NCBI RefSeq assembly: GCF_036241575.1
Contig: NZ_CP108455.1
Coordinates: 2,432,501-2,496,500, forward strand
From: Streptomyces sp. NBC_01267
GTDB lineage: Bacteria > Actinomycetota > Actinomycetes > Streptomycetales > Streptomycetaceae
Direction: 5' to 3'
Length of the DNA stretch: 64,000 nucleotides
The position numbers and the translations under genes were made by a program. This document shows, in pieces, positions 28,090 through 36,144 of this stretch. Below the pieces are notes generated by a model, which saw only the letters and a program-made list of their open reading frames with translations, did not search any database and had not been told where the DNA came from. Position 1 is the first letter of the stretch, and each line of letters opens with the position of its first letter.

Positions 28090-29319
28090 ATGAGTACAGA
28101 GCTGAAGGTACTGCGCCGGGAAGACTGGGGCACCTGGTATGCAGGGTTGGAACTCGCCTTCGGCGGGGTCGACGAATCTCCCGAGGAGCGCAGGCTCTTC
28201 GAGGAACTCACCGAGTACGACCGGTCCGTCGGCGCCTGGGACGGCGACCGGTGCGTGGGGACGTCGGGGGCGTTCAGCTTCCGGCTCTCGGTTCCCGGGG
28301 GCGCGTTCGTACCCGCGGCGGGCGTGACCATGGTCAGTGTCGCGGCGACGCACCGGCGGCGCGGCATTCTGACCTCCATGATGCGGCGGCAGTTGGACGA
28401 CGTACGGGCGCTGGGTGAGCCGCTGGCCGTGCTGACCGCCTCGGAGCCCGAGATCTACGGCCGGTTCGGATACGGCGCCGCCACCTGGCAGTTGACGGCC
28501 GAGATCGACACCTCGCGGGTGAAGCTGACGGTTCCGCGGGGCACCGACGCGGTGCGGCTGCGGTTCGCGCCGCCCGAGGACGCCGCCGAGGAGTGCGAGG
28601 CGGTGTATCTGCGGTCGGTCGGCTCGCGGCCCGGAATGCCCGCGCGGCTGCCGGGCTGGGAGCGGTTGCCGCTCCTCGACCCGCCCGCCGGGCGCGAGGG
28701 TGCTTCGCGGTTGCAGTGTGTCGTGGCCGAGCGGGACGGCGAGGTGGTGGGTTATGTCCGCTTCCACAACAAGCCCGAGTGGGACGCGGCCGGTCCCGAG
28801 GGCGTGATCGTGCTGAAGGACATGGCGGCGCTGGATCCTGCGGCGTACGCGGCGCTGTGGCGCTTCCTCTTCGACGTCGATCTGACGTCGACCGTGCGGG
28901 TGCAGAACCGGCCGGTGGACGACCCCTGGCTGTCGCTGGTCTCCGACGTCAGGCGTTGCGGGCTGTCCCGGCGCGACTCGCTGCACGTCCGGCTGGTGGA
29001 CGTCGGGGCCGCGCTCGAAGCCCGTACGTATCAGCGGCCGGTGGACGTGGTGCTGGATGTGGAGGACGTCTTCTGCCCCTGGAACAGCGGGCATTGGCGG
29101 CTGACCGGGGACGCGAAGGGCGCGTCCTGCGTACGGACCGACGACGCGGCCGATCTCGCGCTGTCCGTCAAGGAGTTGGGCGCCGCGTACCTCGGCGGGA
29201 CGGCGCTGTCCGCGCTCGCGGGTGCCGGGCTGGTACAGGAGCTGCGGCCCGGTGCGCTGGCCGAGGCGTCGCTCGCCTTCGGGTCCGACGTCGCGCCGTG
29301 GCTGCCGCACGGCTTCTGA
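28090..29319 (+). CDS. Eis-like GNAT N-acetyltransferase
   Basis: 409 residues. The N-terminal GNAT domain shows VTMVSVAATHRRRGILTSMM (acetyl-CoA loop with RRRGI) and EPEIYGRFGYG, a hallmark of the Eis (enhanced intracellular survival) family. A second GNAT-like domain and a C-terminal sterol-carrier-like domain follow, ending in APWLPHGF, so the C-terminal carboxylate is in place as expected for this family. Relatives acetylate amines, including aminoglycosides and lysine side chains; the substrate here is unknown. It stands alone, divergent from the phosphatase gene. Confidence 0.9.
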   Translation: MSTELKVLRREDWGTWYAGLELAFGGVDESPEERRLFEELTEYDRSVGAWDGDRCVGTSGAFSFRLSVPGGAFVPAAGVTMVSVAATHRRRGILTSMMRRQLDDVRALGEPLAVLTASEPEIYGRFGYGAATWQLTAEIDTSRVKLTVPRGTDAVRLRFAPPEDAAEECEAVYLRSVGSRPGMPARLPGWERLPLLDPPAGREGASRLQCVVAERDGEVVGYVRFHNKPEWDAAGPEGVIVLKDMAALDPAAYAALWRFLFDVDLTSTVRVQNRPVDDPWLSLVSDVRRCGLSRRDSLHVRLVDVGAALEARTYQRPVDVVLDVEDVFCPWNSGHWRLTGDAKGASCVRTDDAADLALSVKELGAAYLGGTALSALAGAGLVQELRPGALAEASLAFGSDVAPWLPHGF

Positions 29320-29332
29320 CGCGAGGGCCCGG

Positions 29333-30142
29333 CTACCGCTGCTGGCAGTCCGGGCACCAGAAGAGGTTGCGGGCGGCGAGCGGGGCGGTGCGGATCTCGG
29401 TGCCGCACCGGTGGCAGGGCAGGCCGGCCCGGCGGTAGACGTACACCTCGCCGCCGTGGTCGTCGACCCGCGGCGCGCGGCCCATCTCCTCGGGGGTGTG
29501 CTCGGGGCGCACGGTGTCGATGCGGTTGTTCCGTACGCCCTCGCGCATCAGGGCGACGAGGTCGGCCCAGACCGCGTCCCATTCGGCGCGGGTCAGGTCC
29601 TTGCCCGCCCGGTACGGGTCGATGCCGTGCCGGAAGAGGACCTCGGCGCGGTAGACGTTGCCGACGCCCGCGATCACCTTCTGGTCCATGAGCAGGGCGG
29701 CCACGCTCGTACGGGAGCGGGAGATCCGGGGCCAGGCCTGGTCGGCGGAGTCCTCGGGGCGGAGCGGGTCGGGGCCCAGGCGGTCGTGAATCGCCTGCTT
29801 CTCGCCGTCGGTGATCAGGGCGCAGGTGGCCGGGCCGCGCAGGTCCGCGTACGCGTCGTCGTTGACGAGGCGGAGGCGGACCGTTTCGGTGGGCGGCGGC
29901 GCCGGGGTGTCGCCGAACCGCAGCTTGCCGATCAGGCCCAGGTGGATATGGATCCAGCCGCTCGCGCCGAAGCCAAGGAACAGGTGCTTGCCGTGTGCCT
30001 CGGTGGCCTCCATGACCCGCCCGTCGACGAGCGCCGCGCTGCCGGAGAACTTCCCCTGCGGGCTGGACGCACGCACAGGCCGGCCGCCGAACCTCTCGGA
30101 GTGGTCGGCGGCCAGTCGGTGGATCGTGTGGCCCTCGGGCAC
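29333..30142 (-). CDS. Fpg/Nei-family DNA glycosylase (Nei2-like)
   Basis: 269 residues starting MPEGHTIHRLA, so Pro2 and Glu3, the catalytic pair after Met removal, are present. The helix-two-turn-helix is IAGVGNVYRAEVLF and the C-terminal zinc finger is CHRCG...CPDC. It removes oxidised bases and cuts the strand. The MPEGHT start is typical of the Nei2 branch rather than Fpg (MPELPE). It is followed by a 6-bp gap to rpiB upstream on the same strand; the nei-rpiB pair is also found in M. tuberculosis (Rv2464c-Rv2465c, recall). Confidence 0.93.
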   Translation of the reverse strand: MPEGHTIHRLAADHSERFGGRPVRASSPQGKFSGSAALVDGRVMEATEAHGKHLFLGFGASGWIHIHLGLIGKLRFGDTPAPPPTETVRLRLVNDDAYADLRGPATCALITDGEKQAIHDRLGPDPLRPEDSADQAWPRISRSRTSVAALLMDQKVIAGVGNVYRAEVLFRHGIDPYRAGKDLTRAEWDAVWADLVALMREGVRNNRIDTVRPEHTPEEMGRAPRVDDHGGEVYVYRRAGLPCHRCGTEIRTAPLAARNLFWCPDCQQR

Positions 30143-30148
30143 GGAGGG

Positions 30149-30640
30149 TCAGTCCTGCGGCTTCGGGTGGTGGGCCGGAACGGGCGGGAGTTCGCCGGTC
30201 GCCTCGTACGCGGTGAGCATGTCGATGCGGCGCTGGTGGCGCTCCTCGCCGGAGTACGGGGTGTTGAGGAAGATCTCGATGAACTTCACCGCCTCCTCCT
30301 GCGTGTGCATCCGGCCGCCGACGGAGATCACGTTGGCGTCGTTGTGCTCACGGCCGAGCGCGGCGGTCTGCTCGCTCCAGGCCAGCACCGCCCGTACGCC
30401 CTTGACCTTGTTGGCCGCGATCTGCTCCCCGTTGCCGGAGCCGCCGATCACGATGCCGAGGCTGTCGGGGTCCGCGGCCGTCTGCTCGGCGGCCCGGAGG
30501 CAGAACGGGGGGTAGTCGTCCACGGCGTCGTAGATGTGGGGACCGCAGTCCACGGCCTCATGGCCTTGGGCGGTGAGCCACTCGACGAGGTGGTTCTTGA
30601 GTTCGTAACCGGCATGATCGGAACCGAGGTGCACGCGCAT
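30149..30640 (-). CDS. rpiB: Ribose-5-phosphate isomerase B
   Basis: 163 residues from ATG 30640 (MRVHLGSDHAGYELKNHLVE). It interconverts ribose-5-phosphate and ribulose-5-phosphate. The active-site loop reads IGGSGNGEQIAANK: the Cys of the E. coli enzyme (CGTG) is replaced and a Glu follows, as in the mycobacterial enzyme which uses that Glu as base. The family is also called RpiB/LacA/LacB. A longer frame to 30712 is unlikely because it extends into the divergent promoter region. Confidence 0.94.
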   Translation of the reverse strand: MRVHLGSDHAGYELKNHLVEWLTAQGHEAVDCGPHIYDAVDDYPPFCLRAAEQTAADPDSLGIVIGGSGNGEQIAANKVKGVRAVLAWSEQTAALGREHNDANVISVGGRMHTQEEAVKFIEIFLNTPYSGEERHQRRIDMLTAYEATGELPPVPAHHPKPQD

Positions 30641-30727
30641 GCATCGAGTGTGGCACGTGGGGTAGGTGGGACGCCTGGTCGGGGCACGTATCGCGTGACC
30701 CGTTCGCGACAATTAAGGACAGAGAGC

Positions 30728-32158
30728 ATGAGTGCTGCACCTCCTTCGCGGGTCGCTGAGAGATCGCCCGACGGCGGCTCCCCGGACGGACTCCAGGCCG
30801 GCCTGAAGAACCGCCATCTCTCGATGATCGCCATCGGCGGCGTGATCGGTGCGGGGCTCTTCGTCGGTTCGGGGGCCGGGATCAATGCCGCGGGCCCCGG
30901 CATTCTGCTCTCGTACGCGCTGACCGGGCTGCTCGTCGTCCTGGTGATGCGGATGCTGGGCGAGATGGCCGCGGCGGATCCGGTCTCCGGGTCGTTCTCC
31001 ACGTACGCGGACCGGGCGCTCGGCCGGTGGGCGGGGTTCACCATCGGCTGGCTCTACTGGTTCTTCTGGGCGGTGGTCCTCGCGGTCGAGGCGACAGCCG
31101 CCGCGACCATCCTGACCGGGTGGGTCCCCGCGATACCTCAGTGGGCGTGGGCGCTCCTGGTGATGCTGGTGCTGACCGGCACCAACCTGGTCTCGGTCGG
31201 GTCCTTCGGTGAATTCGAATTCTGGTTCGCCGGGATCAAGGTCGTCTCGATCATTGCCTTCATCGTGATCGGCCTGCTCGCCGTCTTCGGTCTGCCGCCG
31301 GGCGGTGACGCGGTCGGGATGAGCAATCTGACCGGGCACGGCGGATTCCTGCCGAACGGGCCCGGCGCGATCCTCTCCGGGATGCTGCTGGTCGTCTTCT
31401 CCTTCATGGGCTCGGAGATCGTGACCCTGGCCGCCGCCGAGTCGCCCAACCCGGTGCAGGCCGTCCGCAAGGCGGTCAACAGCGTGATCTGGCGGATCGC
31501 GCTCTTCTACATCGGCTCGATCTTCGTCATCGTCACGCTGCTGCCGTGGGACTCCAAGGCCGTCTCGACCAGCCCGTACGTCGCGGTGCTCGACTCGCTG
31601 GACATCCCCGGGGCGGGCACGATCATGGACGTCGTGGTGCTGACCGCGGTGCTCTCCTGCCTCAACTCCGGTCTGTACACGGCCTCCCGGATGGCCTTCT
31701 CGCTGGGCCAGCGCGGTGACGCGCCGAAGGCGTTCGCCTCGGTCAACAAGGGCCGGGTGCCCGCCGTGGCCATCTGGGCGTCCGTCGCGTTCGGCTTCGT
31801 CGCGGTGTTCTTCAACTACATCGCCAAGGCCACCGTCTTCCAGTTCCTGCTGAACTCCTCGGGCGCGGTGGCCCTCTTCGTGTGGCTGGTCATCTGCTTC
31901 TCGCAGTTGAAAATGCGCCGCAGGATCGAGCGGGAGAGCCCGGAGCTGCTGACCGTACGGATGTGGCTGTACCCGTATCTGACCTGGGCGACGATCGGCC
32001 TGATCCTGTTCGTGGTCGGCTACATGCTGTACGACACCGAGGGGCGCAAGCAGATGCTGCTCTCGGTGCTGGTCGGCGCGCTGGTCATGGTGGTCGCGCT
32101 GGTGCGGGACCGGCGGCGGAAGACCGAGGCGCCGAGCGCGGCGGACGTCAGCCCCTGA
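30728..32158 (+). CDS. Amino acid permease, APC superfamily (AAT type)
   Basis: 476 residues with twelve predicted helices. The family signature is at the first helix: [19 protein letters not shown]. Other conserved blocks are [12 protein letters not shown] and FNYIAKATVFQFLLNSSGAVALFVW. It moves an amino acid with protons; GABA/aromatic-type carriers are close, but substrate cannot be assigned. AAGGA lies 8 nt before the ATG. A clear paralogue lies at 33088, with bioY between them on the other strand. Confidence 0.93.
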   Translation: MSAAPPSRVAERSPDGGSPDGLQAGLKNRHLSMIAIGGVIGAGLFVGSGAGINAAGPGILLSYALTGLLVVLVMRMLGEMAAADPVSGSFSTYADRALGRWAGFTIGWLYWFFWAVVLAVEATAAATILTGWVPAIPQWAWALLVMLVLTGTNLVSVGSFGEFEFWFAGIKVVSIIAFIVIGLLAVFGLPPGGDAVGMSNLTGHGGFLPNGPGAILSGMLLVVFSFMGSEIVTLAAAESPNPVQAVRKAVNSVIWRIALFYIGSIFVIVTLLPWDSKAVSTSPYVAVLDSLDIPGAGTIMDVVVLTAVLSCLNSGLYTASRMAFSLGQRGDAPKAFASVNKGRVPAVAIWASVAFGFVAVFFNYIAKATVFQFLLNSSGAVALFVWLVICFSQLKMRRRIERESPELLTVRMWLYPYLTWATIGLILFVVGYMLYDTEGRKQMLLSVLVGALVMVVALVRDRRRKTEAPSAADVSP

Positions 32159-32179
32159 GTCCGGCCGCCCGGCGCACAC

Positions 32180-32224
32180 GGGAAGGGCCCGCATCCGGTG
32201 GATCACCGGATGCGGGCCCTTCCC
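32180..32224. terminator. Bidirectional terminator between the permease and bioY
   Basis: Near-continuous 21-bp arms starting GGGAAGGGCCCGCATCCGG, with a 3-nt loop. It begins 22 bp past the permease stop and ends 19 bp past the bioY stop. Confidence 0.9.
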
Positions 32225-32242
32225 CGTACCTACGGAGGCGGT

Positions 32243-32827
32243 TCAGCCGCGGCGGCCCGCGAGCTTCCAGGCGCTCGGCAGCGCGCCCATCGCGAGGGCC
32301 GCCTTCAGCGCGTCACCGATGAGGAACGGGACCAGCCCGGCGGCGACGGCCGCGGAGGCCGACAGGCCGGTGGTCAGCGCCAGGTAGGGGACGCCGACCG
32401 CGTAGATGATCGCCGAGCCGAGCACCATGGTGCCCGCGGTGCGCAGGACGGACCGGTCGCCGCCGCGGCGGGCCAGCGCGCCGACCACGGACGAGGCGAG
32501 CAGCATGCCCAGGACGTATCCGAACGAGGCACCGCCGGGGCCCGAGGTGCCGTTCGCGAACCACGGCATTCCGGCCATGCCCACCAGGGCGTACAGCGCG
32601 AGGGAGAGGAAACCGCGGCGCGCGCCGAGCGAGGCGCCCACGAGCAGCGCGGCGAAGGTCTGGCCGGTGACCGGGACCGGGGAGCCGGGGATCGGCACGG
32701 CGATCTGCGCGGCGATACCGGTGAGCGCGGCGCCGCCGAGCACGAGCGCGATGTCGCGGGTACGGGTGGCCGGAAGCAGATCGGCGAGGACCGCTCCGGG
32801 GCGGGTGGTGACGGCAGCAGTACTCAT
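32243..32827 (-). CDS. bioY: Biotin transporter BioY
   Basis: 194 residues with six hydrophobic segments. Family motifs are PIPGSPVPVTGQTFAALLVG and GPGGASFGYVLGML. BioY is the substrate-binding S-component of an ECF importer. No ATPase or T-component gene lies next to it, so it either works alone or shares a general ECF module. The gene is single, with its own promoter region to the right (32828-33087). Confidence 0.93.
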   Translation of the reverse strand: MSTAAVTTRPGAVLADLLPATRTRDIALVLGGAALTGIAAQIAVPIPGSPVPVTGQTFAALLVGASLGARRGFLSLALYALVGMAGMPWFANGTSGPGGASFGYVLGMLLASSVVGALARRGGDRSVLRTAGTMVLGSAIIYAVGVPYLALTTGLSASAAVAAGLVPFLIGDALKAALAMGALPSAWKLAGRRG

Positions 32828-33087
32828 CGGGACTCCGCGGGTGAGGGCAGGTGGGGACAGGGTGACGTTAGCCCAGGGGCCTTCGGCCGATCACCATCAG
32901 CGGCCGACAAAGCGGAGGTTGAGGGTTTGGTGGGTTTCATACAAGGAGGGCGCTTCAACCGCCTTGCCGCGTGATGCTTGTCACTGGAGGCCCACCAGGA
33001 GAGTCCTCCGTTGCGCATCGGGCAGCCGGATGGGGAGACTGTTGGGTCCCACCAAATCGTCCAGAGCATCGCGAGCGTTGAACCCCC

Positions 33088-34452
33088 ATGTCTGACCCCC
33101 TCCCCGCGGAACCCCTCTCCCCCGGGCTGAAGCAGCGCCACCTGACCATGCTGGGCCTGGGCGGGGTGATCGGCGCCGGGCTCTTCGTGGGTTCCGGCGC
33201 CGGGATCGCGGTCGCGGGCCCCGGCATCGTCCTCTCCTATCTGATCGCGGGCGTCCTGGCGTTGCTGGTGATGCGGATGCTCGGCGAGATGTCGTCCGCG
33301 CTGCCCGCGTCCGGATCGTTCTCGGTGCACGCGGAACGGGCGCTGGGCCGCTGGGCCGGATTCACCACGGGGTGGCTGTACTGGTTCCTGCTGGTGGTCG
33401 TCCTCGCGGTGGAGGCCACGGCGGCGGCGCAGATCGCCAACGGCTGGGTGCCCGGGGTGCCGCAGTGGGCCTGGGTGCTGGTCTTCATGGTGGTCTTCAC
33501 CGTCGCCAACCTCGCGGCGGTACGGAACTTCGGCGAGTTCGAGTTCTGGTTCGCGGCACTGAAGGTCGGCGCGATCGTGCTCTTCCTCGCGCTCGGGCTG
33601 CTGGCGATCTTCGGTGTGCTCCCGGACACCGACCCGGTAGGGCTCACCCGGCTGACCGGGCAGGGCGGCTTCCTCCCCAACGGCTGGCACGGCGTCGTCT
33701 CCGGTGTGCTGACCGTCGTCTTCGCGTTCGGCGGTCTGGAGGTCGTGACGATCGCGGCGGCCGAGACCTCCGACCCGGCGCGCGCGGTCGGACGTGCGGT
33801 GCGCAGTGCGGTGTTCCGGATCCTCTTCTTCTACGTCGGGTCGATGCTGGTCATCGTGACGGTGCTGCCCTGGACCGCGCAGCAGGCGGGGCTCTCGCCG
33901 TACGTCACCGTGCTCGACTCGATCGGCGTGCCGTCGGCGGGAACCCTGATGAACATCGTGGTGTTCGTGGCGCTGCTGTCCGCGCTCAACGCCAATCTGT
34001 ACGGCTCGTCCCGGATGATCTTCTCGTTGGCCGAACGGGGCGAGGCGCCGCGCGGGCTGCTCAAGGTCAGCGGCGGGGTGCCGCGCCGGGCGGTGCTCGC
34101 CTCGGTCGCCTTCGGGTTCGTGTCGGTCCTGCTCAATCTGGAGTGGCCCGACTCGGTCTTCCTCTACATGCTCAACGCGGTCGGTGCGGTGCTGCTGTTC
34201 GTCTGGGCGCTGATCGCGGCGTCACAGCTGCGGCTGCGCCGCACGATCGAGCGGGAGACCCCGGAGCTGCTGCAGCTGCGGATGTGGGGGTTCCCCTGGC
34301 TGACCCGGGCCACGCTGGGGGTTCTCGGGCTCGTGTTCGTCCTGATGCTGTTCGACGACACGGCCCGCCCGCAGCTGTTGTGGTCGCTGGGTGCGACGGC
34401 GGTGGTGCTGGCGGTCGCGGGCGTACGGGAGTTGAGGGCGCGGCACGGGTAG
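33088..34452 (+). CDS. Amino acid permease, APC superfamily (paralogue of the 30728 gene)
   Basis: 454 residues with twelve helices. The first-helix signature is [19 protein letters not shown], nearly the same as in the upstream paralogue, and [14 protein letters not shown] and [18 protein letters not shown] repeat its blocks. It lacks about 15 residues at the N-terminus relative to that gene. The ATG at 33088 has no good ribosome site. Substrate unknown. The two permeases look like an old duplication. Confidence 0.92.
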   Translation: MSDPLPAEPLSPGLKQRHLTMLGLGGVIGAGLFVGSGAGIAVAGPGIVLSYLIAGVLALLVMRMLGEMSSALPASGSFSVHAERALGRWAGFTTGWLYWFLLVVVLAVEATAAAQIANGWVPGVPQWAWVLVFMVVFTVANLAAVRNFGEFEFWFAALKVGAIVLFLALGLLAIFGVLPDTDPVGLTRLTGQGGFLPNGWHGVVSGVLTVVFAFGGLEVVTIAAAETSDPARAVGRAVRSAVFRILFFYVGSMLVIVTVLPWTAQQAGLSPYVTVLDSIGVPSAGTLMNIVVFVALLSALNANLYGSSRMIFSLAERGEAPRGLLKVSGGVPRRAVLASVAFGFVSVLLNLEWPDSVFLYMLNAVGAVLLFVWALIAASQLRLRRTIERETPELLQLRMWGFPWLTRATLGVLGLVFVLMLFDDTARPQLLWSLGATAVVLAVAGVRELRARHG

Positions 34453-34474
34453 CCGTCCGGGACGACCGGGACGA

Positions 34475-34509
34475 CCGAAGGGGGCATGTCGACGACATGC
34501 CCCCTTCGG
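34475..34509 (+). terminator. Terminator after the second permease
   Basis: Arms CCGAAGGGGGCATGTCG and complement, 17 bp each, separated by a single base. It starts 23 bp past the stop and lies just before the superoxide dismutase promoter. Confidence 0.85.
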
Positions 34510-34552
34510 CATGCCCGCCCGGACTTCCGACACTCCTGCTGCTAGCCTGCAC

Positions 34553-34569
34553 TTGCATAGAGGTTGCAA
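34553..34569 (+). promoter_or_regulatory. Nur box (nickel-responsive operator) before the superoxide dismutase
   Basis: TTGCAT-AGAGG-TTGCAA matches the Nur consensus tTGCaa-N5-ttGCAA with 11 of 12 defined bases. It lies 26-42 bp before the ATG; a possible -10 (TAGCCT, 34542-34547) is just upstream. Nur with nickel represses the iron superoxide dismutase gene in S. coelicolor, so repression when nickel is plentiful is expected. Confidence 0.8.
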
Positions 34570-34594
34570 TAAGCAGTCGGAGGGCTTGGACGGC

Positions 34595-35236
34595 ATGGCC
34601 ATGTACACACTTCCTGAACTTCCGTACGACTACGCGGCGCTCGAACCGGTCATCAACCCGCAGATCATCGAGTTGCACCACGACAAGCACCACGCGGCGT
34701 ACGTGAAGGGCGCGAACGACACCCTCGACCAGCTCGCCGAAGCGCGGGACAAGGATCAGTGGGGAGCGGTGAACGGGCTGGAGAAGAACCTCGCGTTCCA
34801 TCTCTCCGGGCACATCCTGCACTCGATCTACTGGCACAACATGACCGGCGACGGTGGCGGCGAGCCCCTCGCGGCGGACGGGGTCGGTGACCTCGCCGAC
34901 GCGATCACCGAGTCCTTCAGTTCCTTCGCCAAGTTCAAGGCCCAGCTCACCAAGGCGGCGGCGACCACTCAGGGGTCGGGCTGGGGCGTGCTCGCCTACG
35001 AGCCGCTCAGCGGCCGCCTCGTCGTCGAGCAGGTCTACGACCACCAGGGCAATGTCGGCCAGGGCTCGGTGCCGGTCCTGGTCTTCGACGCCTGGGAGCA
35101 CGCCTTCTATCTCCAGTACAAGAACCAGAAGGTGGACTTCATCGAGGCGATGTGGAAGGTCGTCAACTGGCAGGACGTGGCGAAGCGTTACGCCGCGGCC
35201 AAGGCCCGGGGCGACGTGCTGCTGCTGGCGCCGTGA
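34595..35236 (+). CDS. sodF: Superoxide dismutase, Fe(Zn)/Mn family
   Basis: 213 residues starting [20 protein letters not shown]. Metal ligands are seen as His in [13 protein letters not shown], His in [15 protein letters not shown], and Asp and His in [10 protein letters not shown]. It removes superoxide in the cytoplasm. In Streptomyces the Fe enzyme complements a nickel enzyme (SodN), and the Nur box upstream supports that it is the Fe form; from sequence alone Mn use is not excluded. GGAGGG lies 10 nt before the ATG. Confidence 0.94.
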   Translation: MAMYTLPELPYDYAALEPVINPQIIELHHDKHHAAYVKGANDTLDQLAEARDKDQWGAVNGLEKNLAFHLSGHILHSIYWHNMTGDGGGEPLAADGVGDLADAITESFSSFAKFKAQLTKAAATTQGSGWGVLAYEPLSGRLVVEQVYDHQGNVGQGSVPVLVFDAWEHAFYLQYKNQKVDFIEAMWKVVNWQDVAKRYAAAKARGDVLLLAP

Positions 35237-35311
35237 CGCCGTAGCCACCACGGAGATACGTCCTGCTCGTGATCGTCTTCTCACCTTCACCCGCAGGCGG
35301 TAACAACGGCA

Positions 35312-35342
35312 GGCCCCCGCGAGGACGTGACTCGCGGGGGCC
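35312..35342. terminator. Bidirectional terminator between sodF and the Rv2466c-like gene
   Basis: GGCCCCCGCGAG pairs with CTCGCGGGGGCC, 12 bp, loop 7 nt. It is 75 bp past the sod stop and 35 bp past the convergent gene's stop. Confidence 0.85.
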
Positions 35343-35377
35343 CGCTGTTCGCGTGAGGGGTGCGGCGCGGAACCGGG

Positions 35378-36016
35378 TCAGTCGAAGACCGGGCCCTGGG
35401 TGCGGGTCCGCTTGATCTCGTAGAAGCCGGGGATCGAGGCGACCATCAGCGTGCCGTCCCAGAGCTTGGCCGCCTCCTCGCCCTTGGGCGCCGGGGTGAC
35501 GACCGGTCCGAAGAAGGCGATCTGCTCGCCGTCGGCGCCGGGGACCGCGATGACCGGGGTGCCGACGTCCTGGCCGACCTTGTCGATGCCCTCCTTGTGG
35601 GAGGCGCGCAGCTCGGCCTCGTAGGCGAACGGGCTCTGGTCGGCGTAGTCGAGCAGGTCCGCGGGCAGCCCCACCTCGGCCAGTGCCTCCGCGATGGCCT
35701 CGCGGGTCGGCCCCTGGCCCTCGTTGTGGAAGCGGGTGCCGAGCGCGGTGTAGAGCTTGCCGACCACCTCGTCACCGTGCAGCTGCTGAGCGGCGATCAC
35801 CACACGCACCGGGGCCCAGGCCTTGACGGCGAGCAGTTCGCGGTATTCGTCCGGCAGGTCGTCGAGCCGGTCCTCGTTGAGGACCGCGAGACTCATCACG
35901 TGCCAGCGGACCTCGATGTCCCGGAGCTTCTCGACCTCGAGGACCCAGCGGGAGGTCATCCATGCCCAGGGGCACAGCGGATCGAACCAGAAGTCGACGG
36001 GGGTCTTCTCGGACAT
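35378..36016 (-). CDS. DsbA-fold protein, Rv2466c (mycothiol-dependent nitroreductase) family, one-cysteine form
   Basis: 212 residues. The thioredoxin-fold start VDFWFDPLCPWAWMTSRWVLEVEK and the end KRTRTQGPVFD match Rv2466c of M. tuberculosis closely. That enzyme has the active site C-P-W-C; here Cys15 is kept but the second Cys is Ala18 (C-P-W-A). A one-thiol mechanism through mixed disulfide with mycothiol is possible; loss of activity is another reading. It lies next to, and divergent from, pepN, as Rv2466c does to Rv2467. SD near the ATG at 36016 is GAGGAGA. Confidence 0.88.
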   Translation of the reverse strand: MSEKTPVDFWFDPLCPWAWMTSRWVLEVEKLRDIEVRWHVMSLAVLNEDRLDDLPDEYRELLAVKAWAPVRVVIAAQQLHGDEVVGKLYTALGTRFHNEGQGPTREAIAEALAEVGLPADLLDYADQSPFAYEAELRASHKEGIDKVGQDVGTPVIAVPGADGEQIAFFGPVVTPAPKGEEAAKLWDGTLMVASIPGFYEIKRTRTQGPVFD

Positions 36017-36144
36017 GTCTCTCCTCGAAAGGCGCGGATCTCTGGTCCCGGAACGTCCCGAGTCGCGCGGCCATTCCCGGATGCCACCGCCGAGCGCCCC
36101 GTGGGAGGATTCGAATCACGGAACGTATACACGAAGGAGTGCCC

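Noticed and set aside
35962..36144. Upstream part of the pepN frame as coding
   Set aside because: It overlaps the start of the divergent Rv2466c-like gene, and GTG 36145 has its own ribosome site and matches the start of the second pepN.
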